DNA of 64,000 nucleotides from Maritimibacter harenae (lineage in GTDB: Bacteria; Pseudomonadota; Alphaproteobacteria; Rhodobacterales; Rhodobacteraceae): the NCBI RefSeq assembly GCF_009882975.1, contig NZ_WTUX01000022.1, positions 132,088 through 196,087 of the forward strand, given 5' to 3'. Below, in pieces: positions 10,880-19,488 of the stretch (positions within the stretch are counted from its first letter, which is position 1; the number at the start of each line of letters is the position of its first letter). The position numbers and the translations under genes were made by a program. The notes under the pieces are model-generated. The model ran no database searches and was not told the DNA's origin. It saw nothing but the letters and a program-made list of their open reading frames with translations.

Positions 10880-11696
10880 GGTCTTCGCCCCCGCAAAGGT
10901 GAACCTCACGCTGCACGTCACCGGGCAGCGCAGGGACGGATACCACCTGCTCGACAGCCTCGTGGCCTTCGCCGACGTGGGCGACCGCGTGTCACTGCGC
11001 GCCGCCGACGCCCTGTCGCTCGAGGTGACGGGCCCGATGGCCGCGGGCGTGCCGGCGGACGAGACGAACCTTGTCTGGCGGGCCGCCGCGCTCTTCGACG
11101 TGCCGGTCGCGATCACGCTCTCCAAGCATCTGCCCGCCGCCGCGGGGATTGGCGGCGGATCGTCCGATGCGGCCGCCACGCTCTTCGCAATGGCCGACCT
11201 GACCGGCGACAAGGTCTTGCCGGAAGGCGCCACCGACCTCGGGGCCGATGTCCGCGTCTGCCTGATGCGGCAGGCCGCCCGGATGCAGGGCATCGGGGAA
11301 CAGGTCGCGCCGATCGCGGGTCTGCCGCCGCTGCCGGCCGTCCTGGCCAACCCCGGCGTCGATGTCCCGACTCCCGCCGTGTTCAAGGCGCTGACCGACA
11401 AATCCGGCAAGCCGATGGCGCGCAAGCTGCCGAAGTGGCCCGGGGTGAAGGGCGCGATCGACTGGATCGCGAGCCAGCGCAACGACTTGGAACCGCCCGC
11501 GATCGCGACCGCCCCGGTGATCTCCGACGTGCTGGCCGACCTCGCCGCCCTGCCCGGCGCACGGCTGGCGCGCATGTCCGGCTCCGGGGCCACGTGCTTC
11601 GCGCTGTTCGACACCCGCGATGCCGCCGATGCCGCTGCGGCCCGGTTGGCCGAGGCCCATCCGGAGTGGTGGGTGACGCCCGCGACGCTTACCTGA
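10869..11696 (+). CDS. ispE: 4-diphosphocytidyl-2-C-methyl-D-erythritol kinase, apparent CTG start
   Basis: GHMP kinase of the MEP isoprenoid pathway, 275 residues. The conserved N-terminal APAKVNLTL motif is encoded upstream of the first in-frame ATG/GTG/TTG (GTG at 10899), so that GTG cannot be the true start. The only reasonable start is CTG at 10869, with AGGAG seven bases upstream. It places the catalytic-type lysine at position 10, as in E. coli IspE. The GHMP motif [11 protein letters not shown] is near 92-102 and the LGADV aspartate near 127. It overlaps the TPR gene by 11 bases and the convergent hydrolase gene by 8. Confidence 0.88.
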   Translation: MLTKVFAPAKVNLTLHVTGQRRDGYHLLDSLVAFADVGDRVSLRAADALSLEVTGPMAAGVPADETNLVWRAAALFDVPVAITLSKHLPAAAGIGGGSSDAAATLFAMADLTGDKVLPEGATDLGADVRVCLMRQAARMQGIGEQVAPIAGLPPLPAVLANPGVDVPTPAVFKALTDKSGKPMARKLPKWPGVKGAIDWIASQRNDLEPPAIATAPVISDVLADLAALPGARLARMSGSGATCFALFDTRDAADAAAARLAEAHPEWWVTPATLT

Positions 11697-12429
11697 CGGT
11701 GTCGAGGAGCACCTTGCTCGCCACGCCGTAGTGCCCGATGGCCGGATGTTCGACGACCTCCGGCTTGCGCCCGAGACGATCCGCAAGCGCATGGACCATG
11801 CCCCTTGGCACCCAGGAATCCGCCACGCCCAGATGGATCGTGACCGGCGCGGTGACGCGCGGCAGCACGTCCATCCAGTCCGAGACATAGGCCCGCAGTT
11901 CATCGCGGTAGGCCGCCCGCGCGCCCAACAGCGCCCCGCGCCACGCGTCGATGAGACCGTCCATGATATCCGGGTCCACGAGAAGCGCCCGGTCGTGCAC
12001 CGGCGCTTCGCGAAACAGGCTTTCGAGGAATGCCTGCGGCATCGTGCGCAGGGCGAGCGCTTGACCGTAGACGAAAAGCCGGAACCGCGGACCGCCCCGC
12101 CGGGCGGCGCGGAAGACGGGGCGACCGGCCATCTGCGGCAGGAAGTCCCCGAGGCCCAGGGGCCCCGCCGGCGCGATGAGCACCAGTTCGGAGACGAGAT
12201 AGGGATGTTCGGCCGCCAACCCCAGCCCTGTCATCGCGCCGAGTGAAAAGGCCACCACCCGATGCGGTGCCCCGGCCTGAAGCGTCTCGGCGAGCTTGGC
12301 GAAGCGGTCATCGTAACTGTCGCCCGGCATGTTCAGACGGTCGGGCGCTGTCAGCTGCGATCCGGGGCCGAGACAGTCGAGTTCGGCAGGTCCGCCCGGC
12401 AATCCGTGAAGATAGACGCCGGAAGACAT
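11689..12429 (-). CDS. Alpha/beta-hydrolase fold protein
   Basis: A 246-residue hydrolase-like protein. An HGLPGG oxyanion-type motif lies near residue 9. A nucleophile elbow AFSLGAM, an acidic residue in GVADSWVP and a late histidine in AIGHYG form a plausible Ser-Asp-His triad. No signal peptide. It starts one base after the polyprenyl synthase stop, so the two are translationally coupled. Substrate unknown. Confidence 0.75.
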   Translation of the reverse strand: MSSGVYLHGLPGGPAELDCLGPGSQLTAPDRLNMPGDSYDDRFAKLAETLQAGAPHRVVAFSLGAMTGLGLAAEHPYLVSELVLIAPAGPLGLGDFLPQMAGRPVFRAARRGGPRFRLFVYGQALALRTMPQAFLESLFREAPVHDRALLVDPDIMDGLIDAWRGALLGARAAYRDELRAYVSDWMDVLPRVTAPVTIHLGVADSWVPRGMVHALADRLGRKPEVVEHPAIGHYGVASKVLLDTVR

Positions 12430-12430
12430 C

Positions 12431-13432
12431 TCAGCGCAGCCGCGCCACCACGTAGTCCGCGATGTCCGCCAGCATGTCCAGGATCGGGCCCTCCGGCAGG
12501 CCCACGAGGCTGTCCTTGGCCCGCTGGGACCAGCCCAGCGCGGCTTCGCGCGTGGCCTCCAGCGCGCCATGACCGGACATCAGCGAAAGGGCGTGCTCAA
12601 GGTCCCCGTCGCGCTGGTCGTTGCGCTCCAGGGTGCGCTTCCAGAACGCCCTCTCGTCGTCGTCCGCCGTCGCGATCGCCTTGATGATCGGGAGCGTCAG
12701 CTTGCGTTCACGGAAATCGTCGCCCACGTTCTTTCCGGTCGCGTCGCCGCCCCAGAAGTCGAGCAGGTCGTCGACCACCTGGAACGCGATGCCCAGCGCG
12801 TCGCCGTAATCGTGCAGCGCCCGGATGCGCTCTTCGCTGACACCCGCAAGGATGCCGCCCACCTCTGTCGCCGCGGCGAACAGCGCGGCCGTCTTGCCCC
12901 GCACCACCTTGAAATAGGTGTCTTCCGTGGTCGTGATGTCCTGCGCCGCCGTGAGTTGCAGAACCTCGCCCTCGGTGATCGTGGCCGAGGCGTTCGAGAG
13001 CACCTTCAGCACCCGGAGGCTGTCGGCCTCAGTCATCAGCTGGAAGGAACGTGCGAAAAGGTAGTCGCCCACCAGCACGCTCGACTTGTTGTCCCACAGG
13101 AGATTCGCGGTCGGCCGGCCGCGACGCTGGCCGCTTTCGTCGACCACGTCGTCGTGCAGAAGGGTCGCGGTGTGGATGAATTCCACGGCGGTGGCCAGGT
13201 GCACGTGATGTCCGCCCTCGTAGCCGCACAGCCGTGCCGCGGCGAGCGTCAGCATCGGGCGCAGGCGCTTGCCGCCCGCCTCCACGAGATGCGCGGTCAC
13301 CTCGGGAATGCGCGGGGCGTGCTCGGACGCCATGCGCGTGCGAATCATCGCATCGACCTGCGACAGATCGTCCTTCAGGTGATCTGCCAGACGTTCATGG
13401 GGTTTGTGCGCTTTCTGATCGAGCACGTGCAT
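12431..13432 (-). CDS. Long-chain polyprenyl diphosphate synthase (ubiquinone side chain)
   Basis: A 333-residue trans-prenyltransferase. It has the first aspartate-rich motif DDVVD (94-98), the conserved GGKRLRPM upstream (53-60) and the second aspartate-rich motif DDLLD near 217-221. This class makes the C45-C50 chain for ubiquinone (IspB/decaprenyl synthase); chain length cannot be read directly. It is the first gene of a two-gene unit with the hydrolase and is divergent from the DUF2007/TrmN6 pair. Confidence 0.9.
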   Translation of the reverse strand: MHVLDQKAHKPHERLADHLKDDLSQVDAMIRTRMASEHAPRIPEVTAHLVEAGGKRLRPMLTLAAARLCGYEGGHHVHLATAVEFIHTATLLHDDVVDESGQRRGRPTANLLWDNKSSVLVGDYLFARSFQLMTEADSLRVLKVLSNASATITEGEVLQLTAAQDITTTEDTYFKVVRGKTAALFAAATEVGGILAGVSEERIRALHDYGDALGIAFQVVDDLLDFWGGDATGKNVGDDFRERKLTLPIIKAIATADDDERAFWKRTLERNDQRDGDLEHALSLMSGHGALEATREAALGWSQRAKDSLVGLPEGPILDMLADIADYVVARLR

Positions 13433-13505
13433 TCTCCCCCTACCTCGCTGGCTTGGCCCGACCTTTGTCTCGACAAGCCGCCGGAATAGGTCCTAAGTCC
13501 CAAAT

Positions 13506-13724
13506 ATGAAAGAGCTTCTCCGCACGAACGATCCAACGGTCATTGCATTCGCCGAGGCCCTTTTGTCGGGCGAACGTATACAGACCTTTGCCATGGACGT
13601 CCATATGAGCGCCCTGGAGGGATCAATAGGTATTTTACCTCGTCGTCTTATGGTCCGGTCCGAGGATCTTGCGCGCGCGCGCCGTGTGCTGACCGAAAAC
13701 GGGATCGAGATCGAGGAGACATGA
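13506..13724 (+). CDS. DUF2007 family small protein
   Basis: A 72-residue soluble protein of the DUF2007 type, once called putative signal-transducing protein. The pattern is KELLRTNDPTVIAFAEALL followed by a central MDVHMSALEGSIG segment. It ends in an ATGA overlap with the TrmN6-like gene, so the two are translationally coupled. Role unknown. Confidence 0.85.
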   Translation: MKELLRTNDPTVIAFAEALLSGERIQTFAMDVHMSALEGSIGILPRRLMVRSEDLARARRVLTENGIEIEET

Positions 13725-14488
13725 GTATGGGATTTGCCCGGCATCTGGTGACCGAGGACAAGTTCCTCGGCGGTGAGCTTGTGCTGATGCAACCGCGCGA
13801 CGGGTACCGGGCCGGGGTCGACCCGGTCTTCCTCGCCGCATCCGTGGCCGCGCACGACGGTGAAAGCGTGCTCGACCTGGGCTGCGGCGTCGGGGCGGCC
13901 GGGCTGTGCCTGGCCCGCCGGGTGCCCGGCATCACGCTCGTGGGCGTGGAGCGGCAGCCGGATTACGCGGACCTCGCGCGCAAGAACGCCTTCGACAACG
14001 ACATCGACATGGAGGTGATCGAGGCGGACCTGGCCGACCTCCCCGCCGAGGTGAAGGACCGCAGCTTCGATCACGTCATCATGAATCCGCCCTACTACCT
14101 GCGCGACAGGTCGACCACGTCCGACGATCCGGGACGGGAGGCGGCTTTGTTCGAGGATACGCCGCTGGCCACGTGGATCGACATCGCCACGCGGCGGCTG
14201 ACCCATCGCGGTTACCTCACCATGATCCAGCGGGCCGAACGGCTGCCGGAGATCCTGGGCGGCATGGACGACCGGCTGGGCAGCATCCTGGTCAAGCCGC
14301 TCCTGCCCCGCGACGGGCGCGCGGCGGTTCTGGTTCTGGTGCAGGCGCGCAAGGGCGGGCGCGGGGCGTTCCGGCTGGCCGCGCCGCTCATCCTGCACGA
14401 CGGGGCCGAACATGTGGGCGACTCGGAAAGCTACCGGCGGGAAGTCTCCGCCATCCTGCGCGACGGCGCGGCGCTGCCGCTCTGGTAG
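13721..14488 (+). CDS. TrmN6-like SAM-dependent adenine methyltransferase
   Basis: A 255-residue class I methyltransferase. The SAM motif DLGCGVGAAG lies at 52-61 and the N6-adenine catalytic motif NPPYY near 122-126. This combination with the N-terminal region fits the TrmN6 (YfiC) family, which methylates A37 of tRNA1(Val); target identity is inferred. It overlaps the upstream DUF2007 gene by four bases. Confidence 0.8.
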   Translation: MSMGFARHLVTEDKFLGGELVLMQPRDGYRAGVDPVFLAASVAAHDGESVLDLGCGVGAAGLCLARRVPGITLVGVERQPDYADLARKNAFDNDIDMEVIEADLADLPAEVKDRSFDHVIMNPPYYLRDRSTTSDDPGREAALFEDTPLATWIDIATRRLTHRGYLTMIQRAERLPEILGGMDDRLGSILVKPLLPRDGRAAVLVLVQARKGGRGAFRLAAPLILHDGAEHVGDSESYRREVSAILRDGAALPLW

Positions 14489-14639
14489 GGTTCTCCCGAC
14501 CCGCTTGTCATTTTGTGACGAATCCAGAGTTGAATCTTTGGCATTTGTTTGCCTGCAGACAGCTTTTTGAAACGATTTCGTGACAGACTGACCGCTCTAT
14601 GCTGAAATCAGATCATCAGTTCACGAAAAGGAGGACCCT

Positions 14640-14807
14640 ATGGATTTGAGTGCACGCTTGAAGGAACTCCGTCGGAAACATGAAGCGCTGTCGATGGAGG
14701 TCGAAGCGGCGCAGCGCAGCCCGGGTACCCCGGACAACGAGATCATTTCCTTGAAGAAGAAGAAGCTTCAGCTGAAGGACGAGATCGAGCGTCTCGCCAC
14801 TACCTGA
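14640..14807 (+). CDS. DUF465 (YdcH-like) small protein
   Basis: A 55-residue, highly charged helical protein starting MDLSARLKELRRKHEALSME and containing a KKKKLQLKDEIERL segment, the usual DUF465 pattern. It has a very strong ribosome site (AAGGAGG, six bases before the ATG). It is transcribed alone behind a 151-bp AT-richer intergenic region that probably holds its promoter. Function unknown; such proteins are small helical hairpins. Confidence 0.85.
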   Translation: MDLSARLKELRRKHEALSMEVEAAQRSPGTPDNEIISLKKKKLQLKDEIERLATT

Positions 14808-14815
14808 ACCGGCAC

Positions 14816-15685
14816 TCAACCCGGGCGGTTTCGACCTGCCCGGGCGGCCAACAAGGCACCTGACGTGATCAGGAGCGCGGACACGACCAGAACCGGTCGC
14901 GGCGCGGCTATGCCGACCGCGATCAGGACGAAGGTCGAAAGAAGCGGCGCGGCGTAACTCGCCGTGCCGAGAAGCTGGATGTTTCCATGCTTCACGCCCA
15001 GGTCCCACGTGTAGAACGCAAGCCCCACCGGACCCAGCCCCAACGCGATCGCCGACGCCCAGCCAAGGGCGGTGGCGGGCCAGATCGTGTCTTCCATCGC
15101 GACATGCGCGACCCCGGAGAGCACCGCGCTCGCGATGCAGAACACGGCGACGCTGTCCGTGGGCGCGTAACCGAACCGGCGGGACAGGACCGAATACCCC
15201 GACCACGTCAGCGCGCACAGCGCCGCGAAGCCGTAGCCCGGCAGCGCGGCCACGTCGAAGGCGCCGCTCTCGGGCATCAGGAGAAGCGCCGCCCCGGCGA
15301 AACTCACCACCGCCCCCAGAACGTGGCCGGACCGAAGGCGTTCGCCCGGCAAGAGCCCGGAGAACAGCACGATCAACAGCGGCCAGAGATAGGCGATGAG
15401 GCCCGCTTCGGCCGCGGGCGCCAGCCGCAGGGCGCTGAAGTAGAAGAAGTGGTAGCCGAAGAGGCCCGCAGTCCCGATCGCGTAGACATGCCAGGGCACC
15501 CGCGCCAGGCGGCGCCAGCCGCCCGTCACGCTGACCCAGACCAGCCCGATCGCGCCGCCGATCACGAAGCATATCGCGTTCAGCAGCATCGGCGGCACCG
15601 GCGCGCTGCCCACCGTGAACAGCGCCAGGAGCGCCCAGAGCAGGACGGCCGTGAAGCCGATGGAGGTCGCGCGAAGCTCGGTCAT
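14816..15685 (-). CDS. EamA-family (DMT superfamily) transporter
   Basis: A 289-residue integral membrane protein with about ten hydrophobic helices and the two-fold EamA repeat. Its start (MTELRATSIGFTAVLLWALL) and overall pattern resemble the YddG-type aromatic amino acid exporters, but substrate cannot be assigned. It lies downstream of the phaB terminator on the same strand and ends eight bases from the DUF465 gene. Confidence 0.82.
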   Translation of the reverse strand: MTELRATSIGFTAVLLWALLALFTVGSAPVPPMLLNAICFVIGGAIGLVWVSVTGGWRRLARVPWHVYAIGTAGLFGYHFFYFSALRLAPAAEAGLIAYLWPLLIVLFSGLLPGERLRSGHVLGAVVSFAGAALLLMPESGAFDVAALPGYGFAALCALTWSGYSVLSRRFGYAPTDSVAVFCIASAVLSGVAHVAMEDTIWPATALGWASAIALGLGPVGLAFYTWDLGVKHGNIQLLGTASYAAPLLSTFVLIAVGIAAPRPVLVVSALLITSGALLAARAGRNRPG

Positions 15686-15700
15686 ACCGCGACATGGCAC

Positions 15701-15727
15701 GAAAAAACCGGCCCCGAAAGGCCGGTT
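15701..15727 (-). terminator. Rho-independent terminator after phaB
   Basis: Reading leftward, an 8-bp stem (AACCGGCC/GGCCGGTT) with a 6-base loop is followed by a run of six or more T. It sits 25 bases after the phaB stop and just before the DMT transporter start. Confidence 0.85.
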
Positions 15728-15752
15728 CTTCCCTCCTCCCAGAGAAGGCGCG

Positions 15753-16475
15753 TCAGACGAAGAACTGCGCGCCGTTTGCCGAGATCGTCGAGCCGTTGAT
15801 GAACCCGGCGTCGTCGGCCGCGAGGAACACCACGCAGCGCGCGATTTCCTCGGGCTCGCCCAGGCGGCCCGCCGGGATCTGGGCAATGATCGATTCGCGC
15901 ACCTTCTCGGGCACGGCCATCACCATCTCGGTCGCGATGTAGCCGGGGCAGACCGCGTTGGCGGTGATGCCCGCACGCGCGCCTTCCTGCGCCAGCGATT
16001 TGATGATCCCCAGGTCGCCCGCCTTGGTGGCGGCATAGTTGGCCTGGGCGAACTGGCCCTTCTGGCCGTTGATCGAGCTGATGACGATGACGCGGCCGAA
16101 CTTGCGTTCGCGCATCCCGGGCCAGATCGGGTGGACGGTGTTGAACACGCCGGTCAGGTTGGTGTCGATCACCTCGTTCCACTGTTCCGGGGTCATCTTG
16201 TGGAAGGGCGCGTCGCGGGTGATGCCCGCGTTGGCGACGACCACGTCGATCGGGCCGAGGTCGGCCTCGACATGCGCGATGCCGGCCTTCGATTCCTCGT
16301 AATCCGCCACGTTCCACTTGTAGGTCTTGATGCCGGTCGCCTCGGTGAAGGCCTTGGCCTTCTCGTCGTTGCCGGCATAGGTCGCCGCGACCTCGTACCC
16401 GGCCTCCTTGAGCGCTTTCGAAATGGCCTCGCCGATACCGCGCGAGCCGCCTGTCACCAGTGCCACACGTGCCAT
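15753..16475 (-). CDS. phaB: Acetoacetyl-CoA reductase PhaB
   Basis: A 240-residue short-chain dehydrogenase that reduces acetoacetyl-CoA to (R)-3-hydroxybutyryl-CoA with NADPH for polyhydroxybutyrate. The cofactor motif GGSRGIG is at 9-15, NAG at 82-84, and the catalytic Ser-Tyr-Lys set at about S134, Y147 and K151. Length and the QFAQANYAATKAG segment match PhaB well. It is preceded by an intrinsic terminator behind phaA, so it probably has its own promoter in 16476-16570. Confidence 0.95.
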   Translation of the reverse strand: MARVALVTGGSRGIGEAISKALKEAGYEVAATYAGNDEKAKAFTEATGIKTYKWNVADYEESKAGIAHVEADLGPIDVVVANAGITRDAPFHKMTPEQWNEVIDTNLTGVFNTVHPIWPGMRERKFGRVIVISSINGQKGQFAQANYAATKAGDLGIIKSLAQEGARAGITANAVCPGYIATEMVMAVPEKVRESIIAQIPAGRLGEPEEIARCVVFLAADDAGFINGSTISANGAQFFV

Positions 16476-16572
16476 GGTGTCACCTCCCTCGTATGAATCC
16501 TCGTTGAAACTCTGTTACCCATTATGACAATTGTGCGCAAGAAAGTTTCGCGCTGAAAACGGTTACCGACAC

Positions 16573-16595
16573 AAAAAAGGGCGCCGAAGCGCCCT
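16573..16595 (-). terminator. Rho-independent terminator between phaA and phaB
   Basis: Reading leftward, a 7-bp stem (AGGGCGC/GCGCCCT) with a tetraloop is followed by six T. It lies 15 bases after the phaA stop. Confidence 0.88.
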
Positions 16596-16610
16596 CTTTC
16601 CCGGTTGTCC

Positions 16611-17786
16611 TTACGGACGCTCGAGGCACATGGCCACGCCCATGCCGCCGCCGATGCACAGCGTGGCGAGGCCCTTCTTCGCGCCCCGCCGCTTCATTTC
16701 GAACAGCAGGGTGTTCAGGATACGCGCGCCGGAGGCGCCGATCGGGTGGCCGATGGCGATGGCGCCACCGTTCACGTTCACGATCGCCGGATCCCAGTCC
16801 ATGTCCTTGTTCACCGCGCAGGCCTGCGCCGCGAACGCCTCGTTCGCCTCGACCAAGTCGAGGTCCGAGGCCTTCCAACCGGCCTTTTCCAGCGCCTTGC
16901 GGCTGGCGTGGATCGGGCCCACGCCCATGATCGACGGGTCGAGCCCGGCGGTGGCGTAACTGACGATGCGCGCCAGCGGCTCGATCCCGCGCTTCTCGGC
17001 CTCGTCGGCCGTCATCAGGAGCGCGCCGGCCGCGCCGTCGTTGATGCCCGAGGCGTTCGCCGCGGTCACGGTGCCGTCCTTGGTGAAGGCCGGGCGGAGC
17101 TTCTGCATCGCGTCCATCGTCGCGCCGTGGCGGATGTACTCGTCATCCGCGACCTCGATGTCGCCCTTGCGGGTCTTCACGGTGAAGGGAACGATCTCGT
17201 CCTTGAACTTGCCGGCCTTCTGGGCCGCTTCGGCCTTGTTCTGGCTGGCCACCGCGAATTCGTCCTGCGCGTCGCGGGTGATCTGCCACTTCTCGGCGAC
17301 ATTCTCGGCCGTCTGGCCCATGTGGTAGCCGTTGAACGCGTCCCACAGGCCGTCCTTGATCATCGAGTCGATGAACTTCATGTCGCCCATCTTGTGACCC
17401 GCGCGCAGGTGCGCGACGTGGGGGCTGAGCGTCATGTTCTCCTGGCCGCCGGCCGCGACGATGCCCGCATCGCCGAGCTGGATGTGCTGGGCGGCGAGCG
17501 CCACGGCGCGCAGGCCGGAACCGCAGACCTGGTTGATACCCCAGGCGGCGCTTTCGATCGGGAGCCCCGCGTTGATGTGCGCCTGGCGGGCCGGGTTCTG
17601 GCCCTGGCCGCCGGTCAGCACCTGGCCGAGGATGGTTTCGTCGACATCCGCCTTGTCGATCCCGGCGCGTTCGACGAGCGCCGACAGCACGTTGGCGCCC
17701 AGGTCATGGGCCGGCGTGTTGGCGAACGCGCCACTGAAGCTGCCCACGGGTGTCCGTGCAGCCGATGCGATTACGACATTGGTCAT
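16611..17786 (-). CDS. phaA: Acetyl-CoA acetyltransferase (beta-ketothiolase) PhaA
   Basis: A 391-residue thiolase condensing two acetyl-CoA to acetoacetyl-CoA for PHB. The acylated cysteine is C88 ([10 protein letters not shown]). The GHPIGASG histidine is near 347 and the second catalytic cysteine lies in CIGGGMG near the C-terminus. The ATG at 17786 has GGAGAGGA upstream; a longer frame would add 36 unrelated residues. Its promoter (17891-17919) lies in the 3' end of the upstream EAL gene and carries a CTGCN3GCAG site. Confidence 0.96.
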   Translation of the reverse strand: MTNVVIASAARTPVGSFSGAFANTPAHDLGANVLSALVERAGIDKADVDETILGQVLTGGQGQNPARQAHINAGLPIESAAWGINQVCGSGLRAVALAAQHIQLGDAGIVAAGGQENMTLSPHVAHLRAGHKMGDMKFIDSMIKDGLWDAFNGYHMGQTAENVAEKWQITRDAQDEFAVASQNKAEAAQKAGKFKDEIVPFTVKTRKGDIEVADDEYIRHGATMDAMQKLRPAFTKDGTVTAANASGINDGAAGALLMTADEAEKRGIEPLARIVSYATAGLDPSIMGVGPIHASRKALEKAGWKASDLDLVEANEAFAAQACAVNKDMDWDPAIVNVNGGAIAIGHPIGASGARILNTLLFEMKRRGAKKGLATLCIGGGMGVAMCLERP

Positions 17787-18759
17787 GATATGTCCTCTCC
17801 GAGTCTGTTCCGGCATGCGCCGGAACGGGCCTGGAAGATGCATCGCGTGCACCGCACGCGATTCCTCTCCCGTCACATGCGTCGCACAAAGCATTATGCT
17901 GCATAGCAGCGTGAATCAAGTCGTGAAGGGACGTGGCGTCAGGCGCGGCCCATGCGGGCGTCACGGTGGGTGCGCCGAAGAAATAGCCCTGCATGAAATC
18001 GCAGCCCGTCGCAGCCATGAACCTGGCGTCGTCGAGGGTTTCGACGCTTTCGGCGACGGTCATCATGTCGAACTGCCGCGCCACCGACAGCATCGCCTGC
18101 GCGATCACCTGGTTGTCCGGGGTATCCGCGATCCCGCGGATGAATTCCCCGTCGATCTTGAGGATGTCGAAGTAGAAGTCGCGCAGGTACCGGAACGCGG
18201 TGTAGCCCGCGCCGAAATCGTCCAGCGCGAAGGCGACGCCCTCGGACTGCATGTCGGCCATGAAGACCTGCACCACCTCGGGAATGATGATCGCTGTGCG
18301 CTCCGTGATCTCGAGGATCAGGCGTTCGCCGATGGTCGGGTCCCGTTCGAGCCCGTGCTTGAGCACATTCATCCAACGCGGGTAGCCGATCGAACGGGCC
18401 GACATGTTGATGGCGAGGCGCAGGGACGGCTCCCGCTCGAGCGCCGCGAGCCCGAGTTCGAGCGCGAGCGCGTCCAGCCTGCGCCCGAGTTCCTGGCGCT
18501 CGATGGCGTCGATGAAATCGCGCGCCGGAATGATCCGGCCGGTGTGGTCGAGCACGCGGACGAGCCCCTCGTAGAAGGCAACCTTGTCCGGGTTCCGGCA
18601 GCGCATCACCGGCTGGAAGGCCAGCATGACCTGCCGTGCGTCCACCGCGCGGCGCACCATCGCCAGCGTATCGCGGTCCCGCCCCTCGATCGCGACGCTC
18701 AGGGGACTCGACACCTCTTCCCCCGGCGGGGCCGTGTCAGCACGGGACGGATCGGACAT
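17704..18759 (-). CDS. EAL-domain cyclic-di-GMP phosphodiesterase
   Basis: A 351-residue stand-alone EAL protein. The catalytic set looks intact: YEGLVRV (near 64), NMSARS, LEITER, DDFGAG, LKIDGEF and AESVET. It is therefore probably an active c-di-GMP hydrolase. No membrane or sensory domain is visible. The domain proper ends at FFGAPTVTP (near 272). The frame then runs about 80 residues through a Cys-rich, non-EAL tail, across the phaA promoter and 83 bases into phaA. The tail could be a frameshifted or extended C-terminus, because another frame stops at 17939. Confidence 0.85.
   Translation of the reverse strand: MSDPSRADTAPPGEEVSSPLSVAIEGRDRDTLAMVRRAVDARQVMLAFQPVMRCRNPDKVAFYEGLVRVLDHTGRIIPARDFIDAIERQELGRRLDALALELGLAALEREPSLRLAINMSARSIGYPRWMNVLKHGLERDPTIGERLILEITERTAIIIPEVVQVFMADMQSEGVAFALDDFGAGYTAFRYLRDFYFDILKIDGEFIRGIADTPDNQVIAQAMLSVARQFDMMTVAESVETLDDARFMAATGCDFMQGYFFGAPTVTPAWAAPDATSLHDLIHAAMQHNALCDACDGRGIACGARDASSRPVPAHAGTDSERTYHDQCRNRIGCTDTRGQLQWRVRQHAGP
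17891..17919 (-). promoter_or_regulatory. phaA sigma70 promoter with PhaR-type operator
   Basis: Reading leftward, TTGATT and TAATGC are separated by 17 bp, with the -10 element about 104 bases upstream of the phaA start. The palindrome CTGCTATGCAG (17899-17909) lies inside the spacer and fits the CTGCN3GCAG sites reported for the PHB repressor PhaR in Paracoccus and Rhodobacter. Repression by steric block is inferred. Confidence 0.7.
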
Positions 18760-18843
18760 GGCGCACCTCGTTCATCGACGCGTGGCCATGTTTGGGCCAG
18801 ACCTGCTAAGAACCGGTAAAGGGCCGGCGGGAAAGGAACGGGC

Positions 18844-19398
18844 ATGGGAGACAGGTGCAGCTGGTGCGGCGAGGATCCGCTCTATGTCGCCTACCACGAT
18901 ACCGAGTGGGGCGTGCCGGAGTACGACGGCCGCGCCTTGTGGGAAAAGCTCATCCTCGACGGATTCCAGGCCGGGCTGAGCTGGATCACCATCCTGCGCA
19001 AGCGCGACAATTTCCGCACGGCCTTCGCGGGCTTCCGGCCCGAGGTCATCGCGGACTGGGGCGAGGACGAGGTCGCGTGGCTTCTCGCCGACGAAGGCAT
19101 CATCCGCCACCGCGGCAAGATCGAGGCGACCATCGGCAATGCGCGCGCATATCTCGACATGGGCGGAGCAGCGGCGTTTTCCGAGCGGATGTGGTCCTAC
19201 GTGGACGGCGCGCCCTTGGTGAACCGGTTCGCATCGCAGGCCGAGATCCCGGCGTCGACCCCGCTTTCGACGCAGCTGTCGAAGGACCTCAAGGCGGCCG
19301 GGTTCAAGTTCTGCGGGCCGACCATCGTCTATGCCTGGATGCAGGCCTGCGGGCTGGTCAACGACCACGTGCTGGGCTGCCCGGCGCGGCGGGTCTGA
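18844..19398 (+). CDS. tag: DNA-3-methyladenine glycosylase I
   Basis: A 184-residue base-excision enzyme that removes 3-methyladenine. It has the N-terminal CSWC zinc cysteines (5 and 8), YHDTEWG (residues 17-23), the active-site region LDGFQAGLSWITIL and the C-terminal NDHVLGC, which completes the zinc site. Length is typical. It stands alone and is followed by a dispersed hairpin repeat. Confidence 0.95.
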   Translation: MGDRCSWCGEDPLYVAYHDTEWGVPEYDGRALWEKLILDGFQAGLSWITILRKRDNFRTAFAGFRPEVIADWGEDEVAWLLADEGIIRHRGKIEATIGNARAYLDMGGAAAFSERMWSYVDGAPLVNRFASQAEIPASTPLSTQLSKDLKAAGFKFCGPTIVYAWMQACGLVNDHVLGCPARRV

Positions 19399-19403
19399 GG
19401 TTT

Positions 19404-19486
19404 CGGACGGGCTGACGCCCGTCCGACCCGCTGGGAGGGCGCTGCCCTCCCAGACCCTCCCGAAGTATTTCCGGAACGATGAAGAG
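19404..19486. repeat. Dispersed hairpin repeat, copy A
   Basis: Two perfect hairpins (9-bp stem at 19404-19425; 10-bp stem with GCT loop at 19431-19453) are followed by a conserved core reading CCCGAAGTATTTCCGGAACG and then GATGAAG. A second copy with the same architecture lies inverted at 61357-61456. It fills the gap between the convergent tag and FAD oxidase genes and may also act as a bidirectional terminator. Confidence 0.75.
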
Positions 19487-19488
19487 CG

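Noticed and set aside
14489-14639. Small RNA gene before the DUF465 protein
   Set aside because: The region is AT-richer, but only a short GTCA/TGAC repeat is seen; more likely a promoter region.
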